Below, piece after piece: positions 6,476 to 9,979 of a DNA stretch of 9,979 nucleotides. This stretch comes from Streptosporangiaceae bacterium (GTDB lineage: Bacteria > Actinomycetota > Actinomycetes > Streptosporangiales > Streptosporangiaceae): NCBI GenBank assembly GCA_030043395.1, contig JASHXW010000536.1, forward strand, positions 1-9,979, read 5' to 3'. Made by a program: the position numbers and the translations under genes. How positions within the stretch are numbered: position 1 is the first letter of the stretch; each line of letters starts with the position of its first letter. The notes beneath the pieces are model-generated. The model was given only the letters and a program-made list of their open reading frames with translations, made no database searches and had not been told where the DNA came from.

Positions 6476-7312
6476 ATGGTCAGCCGGCGCGCCCGGGTCA
6501 GGGCGGCGACCAGCCAGGAGATCATCCAGACCGCTCGGAGGCTGCTAGTCGAGCAAGGCAGCGCCGCGATCTCGCTGCGGGCGATCGCCCGCGAGATGGG
6601 GATGACCGCGCCGGCCATCTACCGTTACTTCGACAACTACGAGATTCTGATCAAGCACGTGGTCGCCGACATCTTCACTGAGCTATCGGACTACGTCGAG
6701 GCGGCGGTGGCCGCGGCGCAGGCGGCCGCGCTAGGCGGACCGGGCGGGCGGTCCAGGGCGGGCCGGGCAGCCGGGACCGGGTCCAGCGACCTGGGCGGAT
6801 CATCGCCCGAGGAGACGATCCACGCCACGGCCAAGGGGCTCATCACGGCATGCCAGGCGTTCCGTGACTGGTCGGTCGATCACCCGGCCGAGTTCGGGAT
6901 GATCTTCGGAAGCCCGCTTCCCGGCGTCGACCTGATGGATGACGACCCGGTCATCGAGTGCGGAACCCGGTTCGGCGGGATCTACCTGCGCATGCTGACG
7001 GACCTGTGGCAGGTCAAGCCGTTCGCCGTGCCCGCGGACGAGGCGCTCGACCCGTCCATCCGCGCGCAGCTCGTCGTCTACCGCGAGCACGCCGGCACCG
7101 ACCTGCCGCTCGGTGTCATCCAGACATTCCTGCGCTGCTGGGTGCTGCTCTACGGGACCGTCACCCTGGAAGTGTTCGGTCACCTGCGCTTCGCGCTCGA
7201 GGACTCCCGCGGCATGTTCGAGCTGATGCTGAGCGACCTGGCCGCGGAGATCGGCCTGGAGTACCCCGGCGACGCGGCTAAGCCACCGTCGGCGGCGAGC
7301 CTGACTCGCTGA
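6476..7312 (+). CDS. TetR/AcrR family transcriptional regulator, probable regulator of the MMPL exporter
   Basis: The protein is 278 residues from the chosen ATG. The N-terminal helix-turn-helix (about residues 13-60) reads AARRLL-like then ISLRAIAREMGMTAPAIYRYFDN, a classic TetR DNA-binding domain. The C-terminal ligand domain contains HPAEFGMIFGSPLPG (about 136-150), typical of the TetR_C_13/WHG subfamily. A Gly/Arg/Ser-rich insert (about 87-111) separates the first ligand-domain helix from the rest. The frame is open back to 6416, and GTG 6461 or GTG 6473 are other possible starts. ATG 6476 is preferred because GC-rich third positions begin there; the ribosome binding site is weak for every candidate. 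The gene is divergent from the MMPL exporter across a palindrome-rich gap, the usual arrangement of a local, probably autoregulated repressor whose ligand may be the exported compound. Its 3' end overlaps the convergent rhodanese gene by 35 bases. Confidence 0.92.
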   Translation: MVSRRARVRAATSQEIIQTARRLLVEQGSAAISLRAIAREMGMTAPAIYRYFDNYEILIKHVVADIFTELSDYVEAAVAAAQAAALGGPGGRSRAGRAAGTGSSDLGGSSPEETIHATAKGLITACQAFRDWSVDHPAEFGMIFGSPLPGVDLMDDDPVIECGTRFGGIYLRMLTDLWQVKPFAVPADEALDPSIRAQLVVYREHAGTDLPLGVIQTFLRCWVLLYGTVTLEVFGHLRFALEDSRGMFELMLSDLAAEIGLEYPGDAAKPPSAASLTR

Positions 7313-7604
7313 CCATCGGCCGGCCCGCTGCCGCCCAGTCCTGCATGCCGCCAGCGACGTTGATCGCCGTCCAGCCAGCCTGGTTCAGCGCCTCGGTAGC
7401 CCGGCCGGAACGGTTGCCTGACCGGCAGATCACGTAGATCTCGTCATCGGCCGGCAGCTCATCGGTGCGACGGCCTAGTTCACCGAGCGGTATGTGCGTC
7501 GCCGTCGGTGCGTGACCGGCGACCCACTCGTCGGGCTCGCGCACGTCAAGCAGCCACCCGTCGTCCGGAACCTGCGCCGCCGCGATCTCAGCATCTGCGT
7601 TCAT
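7278..7604 (-). CDS. Single-domain rhodanese (sulfurtransferase)
   Basis: The protein has 108 residues and forms one rhodanese domain. LLDVREPDEW (18-27) is the conserved CH2-like motif, HIPLGEL (37-43) follows, and the active-site loop is CRSGNRS (60-66) with catalytic Cys60, then GWTAINVAGGMQDW (77-90). This is the size and motif set of GlpE/PspE-type enzymes, which carry sulfur as a cysteine persulfide, for example from thiosulfate to a thiol or cyanide. No signal peptide is seen, so it should be cytoplasmic. The start has GGGAGG about five bases upstream. The end overlaps the convergent TetR gene by 35 bases. The minus-strand mca operon lies 141 bases upstream. The physiological acceptor is unknown. 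Confidence 0.93.
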   Translation of the reverse strand: MNADAEIAAAQVPDDGWLLDVREPDEWVAGHAPTATHIPLGELGRRTDELPADDEIYVICRSGNRSGRATEALNQAGWTAINVAGGMQDWAAAGRPMVSESGSPPTVA

Positions 7605-7745
7605 AGCGCCTCCCGCTATCGATCAAGCCCGACCCAACCCACGCGCTGGTCATCCAGTCTTCCCCCGCCGCGCCACATATCACGAATTCCCGCGAGGCAA
7701 TGCCCGCAAAGGAAGCCGGACTGGACCGAGGAATCCCAGGCTTGG

Positions 7746-7955
7746 CTAGAGAGTGTCCTGGTCGCCTGGGGAGTTGTTCTTGGGAGCCCTGGCCGCGGCT
7801 TCCTGCTCGGCGCGAGCGGACATCTGAACCTTGCGCAGGTGCTTGGACATCGACCGGAACAGGAACACCATGATGACGGCCATGCCGAAGATGACAAGGA
7901 ACGCGACCGTGCCAGGCTGATCGAACACGCTCTGCGAGGCGGCGAGCACGGTCAC
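7746..7955 (-). CDS. Small single-span membrane protein coupled to mca
   Basis: This 69-residue protein has a hydrophobic span at about 17-35 (TVAFLVIFGMAVIMVFLF), followed by a basic stretch (RSMSKHLRKVQ) and a charged, Ala-rich tail (about 46-69). The positive charges after the span suggest a short outside N-terminus and a cytoplasmic tail. The GTG start at 7955 overlaps the mca stop in the sequence GTGA, so translation is probably coupled. An AGAAGG lies seven bases before the GTG, inside mca. Small proteins of this form are often found next to mca in actinomycetes, from memory of such loci. No function is known to me. The conservative substitution-tolerant tail and small size leave some doubt, but the overlap and the membrane span support a real gene. 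Confidence 0.8.
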   Translation of the reverse strand: MTVLAASQSVFDQPGTVAFLVIFGMAVIMVFLFRSMSKHLRKVQMSARAEQEAAARAPKNNSPGDQDTL

Positions 7956-8905
7956 GACCGCACCTTCTCTCGGATTCCAGCGAAGAGGTCGTCCTCTGCG
8001 GTGTCAGTATCCACCACCGACCTGGCCAGATGATAATCCTCGGTCGGCCAGGCTTCGCGCTGAAGGTCCACCGGGCACGTGAACCACCCGCCATTCGGAT
8101 CTACCTGCGTCGCGTGCGCGAGGAGGGCCTGGTCGCGGACCTCGAAGTAGTCGCCACATGGAACGCTGGCGGTGATCTTGTGGAACGGCCGCGGCGGGTC
8201 GTCGTCGACCCACTCTGACAGCCGCTTGGCATACGGCGACTCGATGCCAAGCTCGAGCATCTTCTCGTGCAGTGCAAGGAACTTGGCCTTGTGGAAGGAG
8301 ACGAAGTAGTACAGCTTCAGCGGCTGCCAGGGCTCGCCGCAGTCGGGATACCGGTCAGGATCGGCGGCCGCTTCGAACGCCTCGATGCTGACGCGGTGCG
8401 TCATGATGTGATCGGGATGCGGATAGCCGCCGTTCTCGTCGTAAGTGAGGATCACGTGCGGCCGGAACTCCCTGACCGCCGCCACCAGCGGGCGAGCTGC
8501 GACCTCGAGCGCCTGGACGGCGAAGCAGCCGTCAGGCAGCGGCGGCAGCGGATCGCCTTCCGGCAGCCCGGAGTCCACGAAGCCCAGGAACTGCTGCCGG
8601 ACGCCGAGGATGTCGCGCGCCGTGGCCATCTCGGCCTTGCGGATAGCAGGCAGGTCGGCGCGGACCTCGGGGCGCTCCATGGCCTTGTTGAGTATGTCCC
8701 CGCGCTCCCCGCCAGTCATGGTGCAGACCAGCACGTCCACGCCTTCGCGGACATACCTGGCCATCGTCGCAGCGCCTTTGCTGGACTCGTCATCGGGATG
8801 CGCGTGCACCGCCATCAGCCGGAGCGGCCCGTCGTCGCAGGCTAGGGCACTGCCCATGACCTGCTCCGGGCGCGTCTCGGCGCAGTCGGTGCTTGCTGAA
8901 CACAT
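7952..8905 (-). CDS. mca: Mycothiol S-conjugate amidase
   Basis: Mca cleaves mycothiol-toxin conjugates to a mercapturic acid, which is exported, and GlcN-inositol, which is recycled. It is a cytoplasmic zinc enzyme of the LmbE/PIG-L fold. The 317-residue product shows AHPDDE at 35-40 (H36 and D39 as zinc ligands), TGGERGDILN (64-73), GFVDSGLPEGDPLPPLPDG (108-126), YDENGGYPHPDHIMTH (155-170, with H166 the third ligand), HATQVDPNGGWF (264-275) and a DDLFAGIR end. The long GFVDSGLPEGD and YPHPDH context is typical of Mca rather than its relative MshB. Start choice: ATG 8905 has GAGGGG eight bases upstream, and the early codons already show GC-rich third positions. ATG 8857, preceded by GGAG, would give 301 residues, closer to known homologues. 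It is co-transcribed with the small membrane protein and divergent from greA. Confidence 0.94.
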   Translation of the reverse strand: MCSASTDCAETRPEQVMGSALACDDGPLRLMAVHAHPDDESSKGAATMARYVREGVDVLVCTMTGGERGDILNKAMERPEVRADLPAIRKAEMATARDILGVRQQFLGFVDSGLPEGDPLPPLPDGCFAVQALEVAARPLVAAVREFRPHVILTYDENGGYPHPDHIMTHRVSIEAFEAAADPDRYPDCGEPWQPLKLYYFVSFHKAKFLALHEKMLELGIESPYAKRLSEWVDDDPPRPFHKITASVPCGDYFEVRDQALLAHATQVDPNGGWFTCPVDLQREAWPTEDYHLARSVVDTDTAEDDLFAGIREKVRS

Positions 8906-9039
8906 CGGCAGATCCCCTCGATGACGAGCTAGAGCGAGTGATGAGGCACAAGGGCCGCGCACCCTCGATCGGCCGCGCGGCGACAGGCCACCGGGTAACT
9001 AAACAGCCAGAAGGGCGGCGGCATTCCGGGCATAGCTGA

Positions 9040-9056
9040 GCCAGGCCAAGCCTGGC
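9040..9056. repeat. GC-rich hairpin upstream of mca
   Basis: GCCAGGC (9040-9046) and GCCTGGC (9050-9056) form a perfect 7-bp stem around a CAA loop, about 135 bases before the mca start. It could be an operator, a transcript hairpin or an insulator between divergent promoters. The sequence does not decide among these. Confidence 0.4.
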
Positions 9057-9146
9057 GGGCGATGAGCGCGTGGAGCCGCAATTGGCACCCAGAAGCCGCG
9101 ATTTCCTCGATACTACATTCGAAACGATAGCCTGAACTGTAGATGG

Positions 9147-9176
9147 TTGAATCCACTTGCATGAACAGCGTAATCT
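9147..9176 (+). promoter_or_regulatory. greA: Candidate greA promoter
   Basis: TTGAAT (9147-9152), 18 bases, then TAATCT (9171-9176) resembles a housekeeping sigma-factor promoter (four matches of six to the usual -35, TANNNT for the -10). Transcription would begin near 9183, giving a leader of about 75 bases before the GTG at 9258. Confidence 0.5.
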
Positions 9177-9257
9177 CGATGGATTACCCCCAAGGAGGGC
9201 CCGACTGGATCGGGTCTGCGGAGTGTTCAGTTCCGCCCAGCGGATGCGAGGAGTGTT

Positions 9258-9758
9258 GTGACCGAGACCCGCGACGACACCGTCACCTGGCTCACTCAGG
9301 AGGCGTACGACCGGCTCAAGGCCGAGCTCGACTTCCTCTCCGGCCAGGGCAGGATCGACATCGCCAAGAAGATCGAGGCAGCTCGGGACGAGGGCGACCT
9401 GCGGGAGAACGGCGGCTACCACGCCGCCAAGGAGGAGCAGGGCAAGCAGGAGGCCCGCATCCACCAGCTCACCCACATCCTGACGCATTCGAAGGTCGGC
9501 GAGCCGCCGCGCACAGATGGCGTAGTGGGCCCCGGCATGACCGTCACCGTGCGGTTCGAGGGCGACGACACTGAGACCACGTTCCTGCTCGCGTCGCGCG
9601 AGGAGAGCGGATCACCGATCGACGTCTACTCACCGCAATCACCGCTCGGCACCGCGATCAACAACAAGAAGGTCGGCGAAACCGCGACCTACACCTTGCC
9701 GAACGGTCGCTCGCTGACTGTCGAGATCATCGACGCGGTCCCGTACGGCGGCGTCTAG
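9258..9758 (+). CDS. greA: Transcription elongation factor GreA
   Basis: GreA enters the secondary channel of RNA polymerase and stimulates cleavage of backtracked RNA, rescuing stalled complexes. The protein has 166 residues, close to the usual 158-165. Residues about 10-80 form the N-terminal coiled coil (LTQEAYDRLKAELDFL onward). The tip AARDEGDLRENGGYHAAKEE contains D47 and E50, corresponding to the acidic pair that holds the catalytic magnesium in GreA. The C-terminal FKBP-like domain (about 88-162) contains VGPGMTVTVRF and a closing VGETATYTLPNGRSLTVEI segment. The GTG start has AGGAG four bases upstream. It is divergent from mca, as expected for the actinobacterial neighbourhood, and is followed by a perfect 52-bp palindrome that probably terminates its transcript. 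Confidence 0.97.
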   Translation: MTETRDDTVTWLTQEAYDRLKAELDFLSGQGRIDIAKKIEAARDEGDLRENGGYHAAKEEQGKQEARIHQLTHILTHSKVGEPPRTDGVVGPGMTVTVRFEGDDTETTFLLASREESGSPIDVYSPQSPLGTAINNKKVGETATYTLPNGRSLTVEIIDAVPYGGV

Positions 9759-9779
9759 GCCGCGGGCCGCAAGCAGACC

Positions 9780-9831
9780 ACAACGATGGCGCTGCGCTGT
9801 TGTCATGACAACAGCGCAGCGCCATCGTTGT
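9780..9831. terminator. Perfect 52-bp palindrome after greA, probable bidirectional terminator
   Basis: The 26 bases 9780-9805 are the exact reverse complement of 9806-9831, centred on TCATGA, with no mismatch and no spacer. As RNA it would form a hairpin of about 24 bp with a four-base loop. It begins 21 bases after the greA stop. There is no T-run, only TTG after the right arm. Its place at the end of greA and before a possible convergent gene suggests bidirectional termination. The length and perfection exceed what a terminator needs. Confidence 0.7.
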
Positions 9832-9836
9832 TGCCG

Positions 9837-9979
9837 TTACGGGCGCTCGTCACCGGTCGGCGGCGATCCGGCGCTCGGGAGCAGCGCGGCCTGCCGCGGC
9901 AGGTACCCGGTCCGGCAAAGCCAGCTCAGCGCAAGGTGATCAGTGCACGAGTTCTGGCTCGACTGTCTCCGGACTGCTG
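9837..9979 (-). CDS. Possible C-terminal end of a convergent gene entering from the right
   Basis: One minus-strand frame is open from the window edge to a TAA at 9839-9837. It would encode about 46 residues ending in PPTGDERP, with GC-rich third positions in its latter part. The stop lies six bases from the 52-bp palindrome, which fits a gene converging on greA. Two plus-strand frames are also open here, so open length alone proves nothing. No family is recognised. Confidence 0.25.
   Translation of the reverse strand, partial: AVRRQSSQNSCTDHLALSWLCRTGYLPRQAALLPSAGSPPTGDERP

Larger units (their letters stand above)
8906..9257. other. Divergent intergenic region between mca and greA
   Basis: These 352 bases hold the promoters of mca (leftward) and greA (rightward). 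Contents seen are a strong GC hairpin at 9040-9056, a greA promoter candidate at 9147-9176, and a roughly 75-base greA leader with two short inverted repeats. A 77-codon open frame on the minus strand has no recognisable domain and no ribosome binding site. In mycobacteria a DUF4307 membrane-protein gene lies between greA and mca; no such frame is seen here. Confidence 0.55.

Noticed and set aside
7616..7897. A 93-codon minus-strand frame containing CGHC, which hinted at a thioredoxin-like site
   Set aside because: It overlaps the small membrane protein in another frame. The surrounding residues do not fit a thioredoxin fold.
8929..9162. A 77-codon minus-strand frame between mca and greA, considered as the missing DUF4307 gene
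   Set aside because: It has no clear membrane span pattern, no ribosome binding site and no resemblance that I can see to DUF4307.
9143..9574. A 143-codon plus-strand frame with a Cys-rich segment (CEECC) just before greA
   Set aside because: It runs out of frame through greA with Arg/His-rich, low-complexity sequence. The cysteine cluster lies in the greA leader and start region and has no ribosome binding site of its own.

Overview
The window is high-GC DNA from an actinomycete. It encodes mycothiol S-conjugate amidase (Mca), and mycothiol is made only by Actinobacteria. The mca/greA neighbourhood is the one known from mycobacteria and streptomycetes. GTG starts, strong GGAGG ribosome binding sites and GC-rich third codon positions agree with this. 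The genus cannot be fixed from the sequence.

Layout from left to right. (1) At the left edge a minus-strand gene begins at base 14 behind a perfect AGGAGG and runs out of the window. Its roughly 390-base upstream region contains an AT-rich patch. (2) A minus-strand LytR-CpsA-Psr (LCP) protein follows, an enzyme that attaches glycopolymers to the cell wall. (3) A minus-strand M55 D-aminopeptidase (DppA type) is divergent from a plus-strand zinc carboxypeptidase-like/aspartoacylase-family enzyme, with only 70 bases between the starts. The plus-strand gene looks leaderless. (4) A perfect 16-bp inverted repeat covers the end of that gene and separates it from a convergent minus-strand MMPL/RND-type exporter. 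(5) The exporter is divergent from a TetR-family regulator. The gap between them is unusually rich in palindromes, as expected of operator sites. (6) The regulator overlaps tail to tail with a single-domain rhodanese. (7) The minus-strand operon mca plus a small single-span membrane protein follows, coupled by a 4-base GTGA overlap. (8) A 352-base divergent gap leads to plus-strand greA. A perfect 52-bp palindrome lies just after greA. A possible tail of another minus-strand gene lies beyond it.

Functional themes are envelope and peptide metabolism (LCP, D-aminopeptidase, deacylase-like enzyme), regulated export (TetR/MMPL), thiol and sulfur detoxification (Mca, rhodanese), and transcription elongation (GreA). 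No phage, insertion sequence, CRISPR array, tRNA or rRNA was recognised. The window mostly looks like ordinary chromosomal backbone. The more unusual signals are the TetR/MMPL operator cluster, the 52-bp palindrome, the stop-codon-spanning hairpin and the DppA/aspartoacylase-like divergent pair.
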